38,185 bases of DNA from Planctomycetota bacterium (GCA_002687715.1 NZBC01000216.1:1-38185), one strand, 5' to 3'; shown: positions 24,797 to 34,334, numbered from the stretch's first letter. The notes: generated by a model from the sequence alone, not told the origin. A program made the numbers and translations.

Positions 24797-26227
24797 ATGG
24801 ACACTCCCCCGCTCTCGGACCTTGGCCGCCGTCTCCTCGACCGACGGAACTTCCTCGCGGATGGAGCCATGGGGCTGGCCGGAATCGCCCTCGCGAAACT
24901 CGCGAAAGCTGAGCTCCCGCAGCGAGTCGGCGAGCCGCATTTCGCTCCGCGCGCCAAGCGCGTGATCCTGCTGTTCGCATCCGGGGCGTGCAGCCACCTG
25001 GACACCTGGGACTGGAAACCCGAGCTGGCGAAGCGGCACGGTCAACCCATGCCCGGAGCCGACGACCTGGTGACGTTCCAGGGCGAGAACGGCGCGCTGA
25101 CGCGATCTCCGTGGCGATTCCGTCCGCGCGGCCGCTGCGGCAAGCGGACCTCCGACCTCCTCCCTCACCTGGGCGGAATGGTGGACCGCATGTGCTTCGT
25201 CCACTCGATGACCAGCCGTACCAACACTCACGGACCAGCAGAGAACTTCATGAGCACGGGGTTCACCCTCGATGGGTTCCCCAGCATCGGGTCCTGGGTG
25301 TCCTACGCTCTGGGGACCGACAACCAGGACCTCCCCGCGTTCGTGGCCATCCCCGACCCACGGGGCGTCCCGCAATCCAGCGCGAACAACTGGGGATGTG
25401 GGTTCCTCCCCCCGGTGCATCAGGGGACCGCATTCAACGCGAGCCAGCCACTGCGAAACCTCGCGCGGCCACGTCAGGTCACGCCCGGTACGGACCGCGC
25501 CGTCCGCGACTACCTCCGGTTCATGAACGAACGCCACCTCGCGAAGAACCCTGGCGACGGTGAAATGGCGGCGCGCATCGCCAGCTACGAACTCGCGGCG
25601 CGCATGCAGCTCTCGATTCCCGGAGTCTCGGACCTTTCGTCCGAGAGCCCGAAGACTCTCGAGATGTACGGCGCCGACTCGAGCGACCCCGTCCGAGCCG
25701 GCTTCGCCCGAAACTGCATCCTCGCCCGCCGGTTGGTGGAACGCGGCGTACGCTTCGTGCAACTCTTCAACGGCGCCTACGCCATGGGCGAGGGAATCGG
25801 GAACTGGGACGGCCACAAGCACCTGGCCAAGCAGTACGCCATCCACGGACCGATCGTCGACCAGCCAGCGGCCGCCCTCCTGCGCGACCTCGAACGGCGC
25901 GGGCTCCTCGCGGACACGCTCTTCGTCTGGACAACCGACTTCGGACGCATGCCTACGTTCCAGAAGGGCGCATCGGGCCGGGACCACAACCCCCACGGCT
26001 TCACCGTCTGGATGGCCGGCGCCGGCGTCAAGGCTCCGTTCACGTTCGGCGCGACCGACGATTTCGGATATCGATCAGTGGACCGTCCCGTCACCGTCTA
26101 CGACCTCCACGCCACCATCCTCCACATCCTCGGGCTCGACCACGAAGGGGTCACATGGATGCACAACGGCATCAGGCGTCGCCTGACGGACGTGCACGGA
26201 CACGTGATCCGCGAGCTTCTCGCCTGA
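24797..26227 (+). CDS. DUF1501 protein, Tat-type signal
   Basis: It has 476 residues. The N terminus has a twin-arginine motif (DRRNFLADGAMGLAG, about 16-30), so the folded protein is probably exported by Tat. The rest is the DUF1501 family, distantly related to sulfatases and alkaline phosphatases: VILLFASGACSHLDTWDWKP, MVDRMCFVHSMTSRTNTHG, LVERGVRFVQLFNGAY, FVWTTDFGRMP, and DHNPHGFTVWMAGAGVK. These carry the metal-site Asp and His of that superfamily. It starts 3 bases after the DUF1549/DUF1553 gene, the usual pairing. The pair probably acts on one extracellular substrate; the reaction is unknown. Confidence 0.92.
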   Translation: MDTPPLSDLGRRLLDRRNFLADGAMGLAGIALAKLAKAELPQRVGEPHFAPRAKRVILLFASGACSHLDTWDWKPELAKRHGQPMPGADDLVTFQGENGALTRSPWRFRPRGRCGKRTSDLLPHLGGMVDRMCFVHSMTSRTNTHGPAENFMSTGFTLDGFPSIGSWVSYALGTDNQDLPAFVAIPDPRGVPQSSANNWGCGFLPPVHQGTAFNASQPLRNLARPRQVTPGTDRAVRDYLRFMNERHLAKNPGDGEMAARIASYELAARMQLSIPGVSDLSSESPKTLEMYGADSSDPVRAGFARNCILARRLVERGVRFVQLFNGAYAMGEGIGNWDGHKHLAKQYAIHGPIVDQPAAALLRDLERRGLLADTLFVWTTDFGRMPTFQKGASGRDHNPHGFTVWMAGAGVKAPFTFGATDDFGYRSVDRPVTVYDLHATILHILGLDHEGVTWMHNGIRRRLTDVHGHVIRELLA

Positions 26228-27843
26228 TCCGTCCCGGCCTCGTACTCATCTTGATCGTCGCGGCCCAGCTCGGGCTGAGCTGGTGGTGGATGAATCAGAA
26301 CGGGTTTCTCGCGCGACCGGCCGTGAGTGACGGAGCGTACTACCGATTGGAAGCGCTCGATGCGCTCCGGGAGATCGAAGACGGAGGTGTCCCTGCGTTC
26401 TTCACGGGCATGTGGACGAATCGGTGGCGCATTCATCCGCCACTGTTTTCTCGCGTCGCCGCCGTCATCGCATTGCCGGTTGGCGAGATCACCCCGGGGG
26501 TGTGCTGGCTCACGTCGGCGCTGTTCGGCATCGTTCTCAGCTTCGGGGCCTACTGCCTCGCACGGTCCTTCGTCCGCCCGTGGTACGCGGTTCTTGCGGT
26601 GGCAGTGACGCAGAGTGCGCCCGCGGTGATCGAGAACTGGAATCCGTTCTTTCCACAACTCGCGACTTGTGCGCTGGCCGTGTGGAGCTGGGTGTTCCTG
26701 CTCCGGAGTTCGCTCCTGCGGCGTCACCACCTGACGTTCGTGGCCGGGCTCCTGGCTGCCGTCGCATTGCTGACGAAGATCGTCGCCCCGCTGTACCTGG
26801 TCGGCGCCGTGGTCGCCGCCGTCGCACTGCGCGTTCGCCAGGATCGGCGCGTGGTACCCGCGCTCAGGGACCTGGTGGTCCTCGCCCTTCCGCCGGCCCT
26901 GCTCGCGCTACCGTGGTATGTGGGCCACCGGACCGCCGTGATGGCCCAAGCCGACTACGTGAGCGACGAGATGCAGGTTCTGGGCCACGACACAGCGCCG
27001 CTCTTCTCGTTCGAGAGATGGTCCTACTACCCGCGAGCGATGGCTGAGCACGGATTCGGACCGGCCCTCGGACTCCTCGTTTCGGTCGCGACGGTGACGG
27101 TCGCGGTGCGCGCGATCATGCGATCACGCTCATCCGCGGACGGGTGCAGAAGACAGGCCGTAGTCATCCTCGCCGTCGCGGCGATCGTGGCGTGGATCAT
27201 GACCAGCTGCCGCAGCCTGGCCAACTCGAGCTTCTACCTGCTCGCCTTCCTACCCGCCGGCGCCATCTGCGTTTCGGCCTTGGTGTCGACTCTCGGAGGG
27301 CGCACCCGTCGCGTGGTCGTCGGTGTCGTTCTCGCGGCGTGCGGGTGGAACCAGCTCATGTGTCTGCGCCTCGTCCCCGACGATCACGCGATCGGGGTCA
27401 TCGCCGGCGTCGAGATCGGCGGCCGCAAACACCGGTGGCTGGGTCTTCCCGCCGTCGCCGCAGCCTGCTCCGCGCGCCCCTCCGCCGAAGACTGGCCAAA
27501 CGCCGAGTTCGTCGACCTCATCGCATCGCGAACCGACCGACCGCTCCCCGAAGTTCTCGTCGCGACCCGGGAACGCCTTCCCCACCCATGGGTGTACCCG
27601 GCCACTCTCATCTACGAAGCGCGGCTACGCGACGTGAACCTCCGAGTCAGCGGCTACCGCTCCAGTGAACACGACCTGCCCGCGCTCCTGCGCGGCGTCG
27701 ACTTCGTCATCCTCGACGAGACCTTCCTACCTCGTGACCAGGCGCTGAAGCTCATCTCGTCAACCGGCGCTCGACCCGAGTTGATCGCGATCCGCGAAGT
27801 CACCCGGGTGTCTACGGTGAGCCTCATCGCAGTGCGCCACTGA
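26155..27843 (+). CDS. GT-C-like integral membrane glycosyltransferase
   Basis: The frame opens at ATG 26155, inside the end of the DUF1501 gene (73-base overlap). A TTG at 26251, just after that gene, is a plausible shorter start. From 26155 there are 562 residues. About nine to eleven hydrophobic helices are visible (first at about 29-46), and the first loop (RPAVSDGAYYRLEALDAL) has the acidic pair and aromatic residues typical of PMT/ArnT-like GT-C enzymes, which move a sugar from a polyprenyl-phosphate carrier. The C-terminal 130 residues are soluble (PEVLVATRERLPHPWVYP). Acceptor and sugar cannot be told. It may be co-transcribed with the preceding pair. Confidence 0.75.
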   Translation: MDAQRHQASPDGRARTRDPRASRLIRPGLVLILIVAAQLGLSWWWMNQNGFLARPAVSDGAYYRLEALDALREIEDGGVPAFFTGMWTNRWRIHPPLFSRVAAVIALPVGEITPGVCWLTSALFGIVLSFGAYCLARSFVRPWYAVLAVAVTQSAPAVIENWNPFFPQLATCALAVWSWVFLLRSSLLRRHHLTFVAGLLAAVALLTKIVAPLYLVGAVVAAVALRVRQDRRVVPALRDLVVLALPPALLALPWYVGHRTAVMAQADYVSDEMQVLGHDTAPLFSFERWSYYPRAMAEHGFGPALGLLVSVATVTVAVRAIMRSRSSADGCRRQAVVILAVAAIVAWIMTSCRSLANSSFYLLAFLPAGAICVSALVSTLGGRTRRVVVGVVLAACGWNQLMCLRLVPDDHAIGVIAGVEIGGRKHRWLGLPAVAAACSARPSAEDWPNAEFVDLIASRTDRPLPEVLVATRERLPHPWVYPATLIYEARLRDVNLRVSGYRSSEHDLPALLRGVDFVILDETFLPRDQALKLISSTGARPELIAIREVTRVSTVSLIAVRH

Positions 27844-27847
27844 AGCA

Positions 27848-27881
27848 CACCCCGATCCCGCAGCGGGCGGGATTCGGGGTG
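27848..27881. terminator. Bidirectional terminator-like hairpin
   Basis: CACCCCGATCCCGC (27848-27861) and GCGGGATTCGGGGTG (27867-27881) pair over 14 bases with one bulged base and a five-base loop. It lies between two convergent genes. There is no T-run, so efficiency is uncertain. Confidence 0.55.
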
Positions 27882-27892
27882 CGAAGGACCGA

Positions 27893-29011
27893 TCAGAGCC
27901 AGGTCTGCAGCACCTGGTCACCGTTGGTGCGGCTACCGACCAGGTAGACCATGCCGTTCTCCACCTTCATGTCGCGGATGTTCATGTCCGTGACGTGCAG
28001 GGAGATCAGGGGCGGGCTGGTGGGGCTGGCGCCGACGTTGAGGGAGGCGAAGAAGTCGATCGGAGTCGGGGTGTTGATGCGGCCGGAGACGAGCAGGACG
28101 TTCTTGCGGTAGAAGGTCAGGCCGCGAATGAACAGGATCGGATTCGCGATGTAGGTCGAGATGGTCGGCACACACGGGTTGTTGGCGTCGATGACCTGAA
28201 GGCCGTCATACCCGACCGCGGCGTAGGCGTAGGTCGTGTCGTCGTTGATCTCGATGTCGGCGTCGAAGTACGAGCTCGTGCCTCCCATCGGGATGTTCGC
28301 GCAGATCGAGGGCGACCACGGGTTGGACACGTCGTAGACGACGAGCCGACGAGCCTCGGTCGTCTGGTTGAGGTCCTGGACGGCGATCTGGAAGCAGTGC
28401 TGCCCGTCCCGACTCACGTCGAGGGACATCCCACCAAGCTCGGTGTTGAGAGACGTCCCGACCTCGTTCAGGTACCCCGACCCGACCTGGAAGATGCGCA
28501 GGCCTCCGAGGCTGCTCGGACCGGTGCTGCTCGTGTGGCACTCGCCGTAGAACAGAAAGGACATGGGACCGACCGGACCGTAGCAGTCGTTCGTCCAGAT
28601 CTTCAGTCCCTCGTGGGAGTAGTTGGACGTGGCCGCTCCCGGAACGATCGTCGCGTCGGTGGCGAGCGCCAGCGGATTGCTCGTGTCCAGCATGTTGATC
28701 CCGCCGAACCGATGCGCCGTAAAGAGACGTCCGCCGAAGAGTGGCGTCCAACAACCGTCCGTGAACTGGTCGCTGTAGTTCGGGTTGAAGATGCCACCAA
28801 CGACCGTCGGCGACTGCGGGTTCGTCACGTCGACCGAGATCTGCTGACCGCTGTTCACCGTCGATACAAAGACGTGATCTCCGGCCGGCTGAACGCTCTT
28901 GGCCGTCAACGAGGAACTGACGACGACCTCTCCCGCCTGCGTAAAGTGCTGCGCAGGAACCGTGGCGGCGGCGGTCAACAATACGATGATGAGAACGTTG
29001 GTGGTCTTCAT
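27893..29011 (-). CDS. Secreted LVIVD-repeat-like beta-propeller protein
   Basis: It has 372 residues from the ATG at 29011 and a signal peptide at 1-20 (AAATVPAQ). The body repeats a blade pattern of short strands with D-x-SNP or DVTNPQSP turns: VDVTNPQSPTVVGG, MLDTSNPLALATD, VYDVSNPWSPSICA, VIDANNPCVPTIST. These resemble LVIVD repeats, which build beta-propellers in secreted proteins. Cysteines near CWTPLF, NDCYG and GECHTSS may form disulfides. No catalytic motif is seen. The phase stays open upstream to 29215 through the repeat block at 29141, giving Arg/Ser-rich text that is not part of the gene. Confidence 0.8.
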   Translation of the reverse strand: MKTTNVLIIVLLTAAATVPAQHFTQAGEVVVSSSLTAKSVQPAGDHVFVSTVNSGQQISVDVTNPQSPTVVGGIFNPNYSDQFTDGCWTPLFGGRLFTAHRFGGINMLDTSNPLALATDATIVPGAATSNYSHEGLKIWTNDCYGPVGPMSFLFYGECHTSSTGPSSLGGLRIFQVGSGYLNEVGTSLNTELGGMSLDVSRDGQHCFQIAVQDLNQTTEARRLVVYDVSNPWSPSICANIPMGGTSSYFDADIEINDDTTYAYAAVGYDGLQVIDANNPCVPTISTYIANPILFIRGLTFYRKNVLLVSGRINTPTPIDFFASLNVGASPTSPPLISLHVTDMNIRDMKVENGMVYLVGSRTNGDQVLQTWL

Positions 29012-29140
29012 GGGACTATCTCCGGATAGATGGTGGGCGGGAACAGCCGACGGGCCACCGGGCGGACCGTCCATGGAGACCATGGGCCGAGAATGAGCCC
29101 GGTGGACAACCGGAGAAAGAAAAGGCACCCCTGCCAGAGC

Positions 29141-29243
29141 GCGGACCTCCAGGTCCGCTCTGGATCCGGGTCCCGGCTTCGCCGTCAGTGCGGACCTGGA
29201 GGTCCGCGCTCCCATCCGGGGCAGGTTGCCTCTGGAAGTCCGC
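29141..29243. repeat. Palindromic repeat pair
   Basis: Perfect palindromes lie at 29141-29158 (CC centre) and 29190-29207 (GG centre), in the same arrangement and with the same TCTGGATCCGG spacer start as the copies at 44-115. A decayed third copy (CTGGAAGTCCGCG) lies at about 29231-29243. The block fills the 248-base gap between the start of one minus-strand gene and the end of the next. Confidence 0.85.
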
Positions 29244-29259
29244 GTTCCCGTGCCTTACG

Positions 29260-30807
29260 TCACTTCAGATAGCTGCCGCCATCTCGGGCCCGGGCCTTCG
29301 CGTCCGCCGCCAGCGTCGCAACGGCCGCTGCGGCCGCCTTGCCGTACACCGAGTCGGGGTTCTTCGTGGCGAACCTCTTCAAGGCCTTCATCCGAGTCTT
29401 GGTCCGACGCTTGCGCAGCTTGGTCATCATGTCGTAGTAGGTCTTGCCGAGTCGGACCTCCTCGCGGAGCTTGCGGTCTTTCCGGTCGGCAAACCGGGCG
29501 GCTTCAGGCGCGGCGACCGCGTCGTACTCATCGATTCCGGTGTACTTCTTCTTGCTCGCGGAGAGGGCCTTCTCGAGCATGTAGACATCACCCTTGTCGC
29601 GGTGCTCCTTCAACGACGCGACGGAGTCATCGAGGTTTCGGTACAGCATGTTCCTGAGGAACCCGACGACCTCGTGCGCGACTTCCAGCTTTGCGGTGTC
29701 GTCTCCGTACGGGTTCTTTCCGTCGGCCAGACTGGCTTCGAGGCTCTTGCAGAGCGCGTGCGCCTGCACGTACTTCTTGGTGGCGAGGGCGCGGAAGAGG
29801 GGCGAGGTGTTCTTGTCGAGGTCCTTGCGGATCGACGACATCGTGTAGCGCGGGGTCATGTCGAGCATGCCTTGCGCGAACGCACGACCGAACCGGAAGA
29901 AGTGCGAGAAGCTCCCGTAGTAGTGATATGGGCGATCAGCACCCACCTCCGCCCAGAGCTCCCGGTGATCCTGCCAACCCTGGTATCGCTTCAAGACCTC
30001 GGCATCCTCGAGCCCGGTGATCGGCACGTACCGGACGGTCTGCGCATTGCGTCTCAGGTCTGCCACCGACTTCTGGGCCTTGTTGAACGGTGACGGGTTG
30101 GCGTTGAACCCCAGCTGACCGATCACCATCTTCATGTCCGGCGCGTCGAGATCCGATCGCAGGTCTTTCAGAAGGTTGTTCAGACGCTCGGCGTACGATT
30201 TGAACCCCTCGGCCTGCTGCGCCTTGTCGATGTTGTCGTTGAAGCCCTGGAACCAGACCAACCCTTCGATGCTGTAGCCCTGGCCACCGTAGGTCGGAAC
30301 GTATTTTTGGAGCCCCGACCTGGCGTCCTTCACCATGTCGACGATCTCGCTGTACAGCCGCCCCGGTCCCCCAGAGCTCGGGGGAAGGAACTCGTTCTTG
30401 AGGGTCTTGCCGCCTTCCGACACCTTCAGCAGGAGGATGTCGCCCGCGGAGGCTTCGGACATCGTGAGCCCGAATGCGTACTCCGGCCCGATCAGTTGCT
30501 GGTTCGATCCCCACCCCACGTTGAGCCGACCGATCCGGCGCTTGTAGCGAATGTACGTCCGCTTCACGTCGAGGAACTTCCCGTTCCGATGGACGCGCTG
30601 GAAGATCTTCCGCTCTTCCGGCTTGGCGTTCGCCTTGAGCCACGTGATGTGCCGGACGTGTCCCTTGCCCTCCATGTTGGACTGCCCGGCAAGGATGTAG
30701 ATCTTGAGCTTGGGTTTGCGAACGAGGGTTGGCGAAGCGGGGTCGCCGTTCGAATCCGTGGTGGGGACAGTCCAGAGGAGAGCGACGAGCAGCGCGAGGA
30801 TCTTCAT
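29260..30807 (-). CDS. Secreted SASA-type (sialate O-acetylesterase-like) esterase with helical tail
   Basis: It has 515 residues from the ATG at 30807 and an N-terminal signal (ALLVALLWTVPTTDS). Residues about 35-300 form a SASA/DUF303 SGNH-type domain: IYILAGQSNMEGKG gives the nucleophile Ser, GLVWFQGFNDN is the block with Asn, and PYHYYGSFSHFFRFGRAFAQ the block with the likely catalytic His. The family removes acetyl groups from sugars. The last 200 residues are a basic, helical tail, rich in Lys (ASKKKYTGIDEYDAV), probably coiled. The phase stays open to 31056, but the region before 30807 shows no homology. Confidence 0.85.
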   Translation of the reverse strand: MKILALLVALLWTVPTTDSNGDPASPTLVRKPKLKIYILAGQSNMEGKGHVRHITWLKANAKPEERKIFQRVHRNGKFLDVKRTYIRYKRRIGRLNVGWGSNQQLIGPEYAFGLTMSEASAGDILLLKVSEGGKTLKNEFLPPSSGGPGRLYSEIVDMVKDARSGLQKYVPTYGGQGYSIEGLVWFQGFNDNIDKAQQAEGFKSYAERLNNLLKDLRSDLDAPDMKMVIGQLGFNANPSPFNKAQKSVADLRRNAQTVRYVPITGLEDAEVLKRYQGWQDHRELWAEVGADRPYHYYGSFSHFFRFGRAFAQGMLDMTPRYTMSSIRKDLDKNTSPLFRALATKKYVQAHALCKSLEASLADGKNPYGDDTAKLEVAHEVVGFLRNMLYRNLDDSVASLKEHRDKGDVYMLEKALSASKKKYTGIDEYDAVAAPEAARFADRKDRKLREEVRLGKTYYDMMTKLRKRRTKTRMKALKRFATKNPDSVYGKAAAAAVATLAADAKARARDGGSYLK

Positions 30808-31070
30808 TCGACGGCCCTTGGAGGTGAGAGATGCCGGAAGGAACCTACCGTGGGGCCATCGTATCGGCGGGGTGGATCGGAGTCGCGCCCGGGCCTGGCG
30901 CGCGCAGCCCTTTTGGGCATGAATCGAACCCCCAGGAGAGGGACGCGTACGAGCATGACCGGGATGTACCGGCCCCCGGCGAATCCAAGGTCCGCGCTCC
31001 CGGAGAATCCGGAGTCTCCGGCCGGCGATGGACCACCGCAGAACCCCGCTCCGCACCTACAATCCGGTCC
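30808..31070. other. Divergent intergenic region with half repeat
   Basis: The gap separates the esterase (minus) from the oxidoreductase (plus). A half copy of the dispersed repeat, AAGGTCCGCGCTCCCGG, is at about 30989-31005, and a short inverted repeat CCGGAGAATCCGGAGTCTCCGG surrounds it. No gene is seen; promoters for both neighbours should lie here but none is clear. Confidence 0.5.
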
Positions 31071-32066
31071 ATGACCACTCCTCCGAACCCGGTCGGCGTC
31101 GGCTTCATCGGCGCCGGAGACATCTCGATTCTGCATGCGAAGGCCGTTGACCGGTGTCCGGGCGCGAAGCTCGTCGGCCTGTGGAACCGGTCTCCCCAGC
31201 GTGCGGAGGAGCGCGCGGCCGAGTTCGGTTGCCGTCGCTTCGAGACCGCGGCGGCGCTGATCGATGATCCCGACGTGGACGCGGTGTTCGTTCTCACCAA
31301 CCTCGAGACCCACCTCGAATACGCGCGGCTGGCGCTCCTGGCGAAGAAGCCCGTGCTGGTCGAGAAGCCCGTCGCGGCCTCCGTCGCAGAGCTCCTCGAA
31401 ATGAAGCAGTTGGCGGAGGAGGTCCAGGTGCCGTGCATGCCCGGGCACAACTACATCTACGAAGAGAGCCTGCGGCGTTCGGCGGAGCTGATCGCGGAAG
31501 GCGAACTCGGACGCCTGGTGTCCGTCTACGTGATGTACAACATCCACCACCCGGAGGAGGTCGCCAAGCGATACCCCGGCGTCGTCCGCCAGATCCTGAC
31601 CCACCACTCCTACATCCTTCGTTTCCTCGCCGGTCGCGTCCGCAGGGTCTCTGCGATGAAGGCGGTCCTTCACTATGAGGAGTACACGGAAGAAGACATC
31701 GCGATGGCGACGCTCGAGCTCGAGAACGGAGCGCTCGCGCACTTCTGCGCATCGTTCGCCGCCGACGACCACGCGGCGGATCCCTGGACGGTGGTCGTCA
31801 AGGCGATCGGTACCGCCGGCTCGACCCGCTACTCGTACCGCGACTGGGTCGAGATCAAGCCCGGCCTCGTCCACTCGCAGACCTACACCGCCTATCAGGG
31901 GTCCATCACCAGCGAGGTCCGCCACTTCGTCGACGTCTGCATTCGCGGGAACGGCGCCCCGCTCTCGACCCTGGACGATGCCATCGATGCCCAACGGTTG
32001 ATCGAAGCGATCGAGGTGTCGGTGGCGGAACGACGCGTCGTGGACCTCGGCACGACGGCAAACTGA
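31071..32066 (+). CDS. Gfo/Idh/MocA-family oxidoreductase
   Basis: It has 331 residues from the ATG at 31071. The N-terminal Rossmann domain (GVGFIGAGDISILHA, then LVGLWNRSPQRAEE) binds NAD(P). The family signature LVEKPVA follows at about 100-106. The C-terminal alpha/beta domain (ALAHFCASFAADDHAADPW) binds the substrate. Such enzymes oxidise or epimerise sugars or cyclitols; the exact substrate cannot be told. The phase stays open to 30831, but that stretch has no homology. It precedes the esterase fusion gene by 26 bases, so the two may be co-transcribed. Confidence 0.9.
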   Translation: MTTPPNPVGVGFIGAGDISILHAKAVDRCPGAKLVGLWNRSPQRAEERAAEFGCRRFETAAALIDDPDVDAVFVLTNLETHLEYARLALLAKKPVLVEKPVAASVAELLEMKQLAEEVQVPCMPGHNYIYEESLRRSAELIAEGELGRLVSVYVMYNIHHPEEVAKRYPGVVRQILTHHSYILRFLAGRVRRVSAMKAVLHYEEYTEEDIAMATLELENGALAHFCASFAADDHAADPWTVVVKAIGTAGSTRYSYRDWVEIKPGLVHSQTYTAYQGSITSEVRHFVDVCIRGNGAPLSTLDDAIDAQRLIEAIEVSVAERRVVDLGTTAN

Positions 32067-32092
32067 CGGACCCCCGCGTCGCGGAGTCAACC

Positions 32093-34060
32093 ATGCGCGC
32101 ACCAGCCATGACCCCTGTCCTCCGGATCGTCGTGCTGTTGATCGGTGCGGCGACGATCGCGAGGAGCCAGGATTGGCCGGGCCCGGCCCGGGACTGGAAC
32201 GGTTTCGCCCGGCACGATTTCGAGGTCGACGGGAGCAGCTGCTACGTCGTGAAGCCGAAGCACCCGGCACCCGGCAACCCGTGGGTGTGGCGAGCGCGGT
32301 TCCCGAACTACCACCGTGAGGCCGACGTCATCCTGCTCGCCCGAGGCTTCCACATCGCGCGGATCAATACCGATGGCATGCTGGGCAGCCCGCGCGCGAT
32401 GAAGCACTGGGACGCGTTCTATTCGTTCATGATCAAGAACGGGTTGGCGAAGCGGGTGGCGCTGCACGGAGTCAGTCGCGGCGGCTTGTTCGTCTACGGA
32501 TTCGCGTCACGTCATCCCGAGCGCGTCGCCTGTGTCTACGCCGACACTCCCGTGTGCGACGTCAAGAGCTGGCCGGGCGGCAAGGGCAACGGCCTCGGCC
32601 ACGCTGGGACGTGGCGAGCGCTACTCAAGGAGTACGGATTCACCGAGAAGCAAGCGCTCGACTACGCCGGCAACCCGATCGACACCCTCGAGCCGATCGC
32701 ACGCGCCCGGATCCCGATCCTGCACATCGTCTCCCTGACCGACAAGGTCGTCCCGCCCGCAGAAAACACGTTCCTGGTCGCGAAGCGGTACCAAGAACTC
32801 GGCGGTGCGATGGAGGTCATCGTGGTCAAGGCGGGCACCCAGAAGTCGAATGGCCACCACTTCGCGCACCCGGACAACCTGCGCGTGGCGGACTTCATCG
32901 AGCGTCATGCCTCGGCGGCTCCGAAGGGCACGGACTACTTCGTGCCGCGCGGCTCGCTGAACAACAGTCGGATCACGTTCGAGGCCACGAAGAAGGGCCG
33001 GGTCGCGTTCCTCGGCGGATCGATCACCCAGAACCGCGGCTGGCGCGACCTGACCAAGGCGTATCTCAAACGGCGGTTCCCTGACACGGCGTTCGAGTTC
33101 ATCGACGCAGGAATCTCATCGACCGGCTCGACGCCCGGCGCGTTCCGCCTCCATCGCGACGTGCTCAGCAAGGGCAAGGTCGATCTGCTGTTCGAAGAAG
33201 CAGCGGTCAACGATCTGCACAACATGCGGTCGAACACCGAGATGACCCGTGGCATGGAGGGCATCATCCGCCACGCGCGCGCCTCGAACCCGGCGATGGA
33301 CGTCGTCGTGATGCACTTCGTCGATCCGCACCACATGACCGATTACCGCGCGGGCAAGACGCCGACCGTCATCGCACATCACGAGGCCGTTGCCGCGCAC
33401 CACGACATCACCACGATCCACCTCTCCCGTGAGGTCACCGAACGCGTCGATGCGGGGCAGTTCACCTGGGAGAAGGACTTTCGCAACCTCCATCCTTCGC
33501 CGTACGGACAGAGGCTCTACGCAGCCACGATCCGTCGCACTCTCTCCGCGGCGTGGGCGGAGCCCCGGGCCGGGAACACGAAGGTCGTGTCTCACCCGGC
33601 GAAGCGCGAGCCGCTCGACGCGTTCAGCTACGACCGCGCGAAACTCATCTCGCCCAACGCGGTCGGCGAGTCCAACGGGTTCGTGATGGTGGATCGATGC
33701 GACCCCCGCGCCGATGGCGTCCGCGGAGGCGTGCGAGCCGGCTTCGTGAACGTACCGATGCTCGTGGGAATGAAGCCCGGCGCCCGGTTCGAGTTCGCGT
33801 TCGAAGGTCGAGCAATCGGGCTGTTCGTCGCGGCGGGGCCGGATGCCGGCATCATCGAGTACCGCATCGACGACGGTGAGTGGAAGAAGCGCGACCTGTT
33901 CACGAAGTGGAGCCGCGGCCTCCACATCCCCTGGGCGTACGTGCTCGAATCCGAGCTCGACGGGCAGGCCCACACGCTGACCGTCCGCACGGCGGACGGG
34001 AAGAACCCCAGCAGCAAGGGTCACGCCTGCCGGATCGTGAATCTGCTGGTGAACGAGTAA
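32093..34060 (+). CDS. Secreted fusion of alpha/beta-hydrolase and SGNH hydrolase
   Basis: It has 655 residues with a signal peptide at 1-26 (GAATIARSQ); the ATG at 32108 would also fit. Residues about 30-270 form an alpha/beta-hydrolase: GVSRGG near 125-130 with the nucleophile Ser, and KSNGHHFAHPDN near the end with a possible catalytic His. Residues about 285-485 form an SGNH (GDSL-like) hydrolase: FLGGSIT near 305-311 (block I Ser), EEAAVNDL (block III Asn), and FRNLHPSPYGQ (block V, His). The last 150 residues are a beta domain (SNGFVMVDRC, GARFEFAFEGRAIGLFVAAG). Two esterase domains in one chain suggest stepwise removal of two ester types from one polysaccharide. Confidence 0.85.
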   Translation: MRAPAMTPVLRIVVLLIGAATIARSQDWPGPARDWNGFARHDFEVDGSSCYVVKPKHPAPGNPWVWRARFPNYHREADVILLARGFHIARINTDGMLGSPRAMKHWDAFYSFMIKNGLAKRVALHGVSRGGLFVYGFASRHPERVACVYADTPVCDVKSWPGGKGNGLGHAGTWRALLKEYGFTEKQALDYAGNPIDTLEPIARARIPILHIVSLTDKVVPPAENTFLVAKRYQELGGAMEVIVVKAGTQKSNGHHFAHPDNLRVADFIERHASAAPKGTDYFVPRGSLNNSRITFEATKKGRVAFLGGSITQNRGWRDLTKAYLKRRFPDTAFEFIDAGISSTGSTPGAFRLHRDVLSKGKVDLLFEEAAVNDLHNMRSNTEMTRGMEGIIRHARASNPAMDVVVMHFVDPHHMTDYRAGKTPTVIAHHEAVAAHHDITTIHLSREVTERVDAGQFTWEKDFRNLHPSPYGQRLYAATIRRTLSAAWAEPRAGNTKVVSHPAKREPLDAFSYDRAKLISPNAVGESNGFVMVDRCDPRADGVRGGVRAGFVNVPMLVGMKPGARFEFAFEGRAIGLFVAAGPDAGIIEYRIDDGEWKKRDLFTKWSRGLHIPWAYVLESELDGQAHTLTVRTADGKNPSSKGHACRIVNLLVNE

Positions 34061-34061
34061 G

Positions 34062-34289
34062 GCGGGATCGGTCGTCGCCTTCGCCTCGTTCAACCAGATC
34101 ACGGACGTGCTCGGTGCGCACGTCGAGATGACAACCACTCCTGGCGTGCGCTACCCCAGGGCACGGTCTACCCACCGAACGCGCGCGTACTCCAGCTCGA
34201 CGTGGGGCCCCTCCATGAATTGCGCGCTCGATGCGATGGCCGGCTCCATCGTCCACCAGGTCCGCGACGACTTCGTCATCCGCCCGTAG
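34062..34289 (+). pseudogene. Possible gene remnant of unknown family
   Basis: One phase is open from 34062 to TAG at 34287-34289 with GC-rich third positions (VVAFASFNQITDVLGAHVEM at the start, IVHQVRDDFVIRP at the end), but the middle (RARSTHRTR) reads as out of phase. Start codon and ribosome site are missing. It looks like the decayed end of a gene. I do not recognise the family. Confidence 0.35.
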
Positions 34290-34298
34290 GCATGGGCC

Positions 34299-34320
34299 CC
34301 GTGGCGGCCCACCGCCACGG
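34299..34320. terminator. Perfect 9-bp hairpin between convergent units
   Basis: CCGTGGCGG (34299-34307) and CCGCCACGG (34312-34320) form a perfect stem with the loop CCCA. It lies 14 bases past the end of the selenoprotein gene on the minus strand. There is no T-run. Confidence 0.55.
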
Positions 34321-34334
34321 TCACCGCGCGATGA

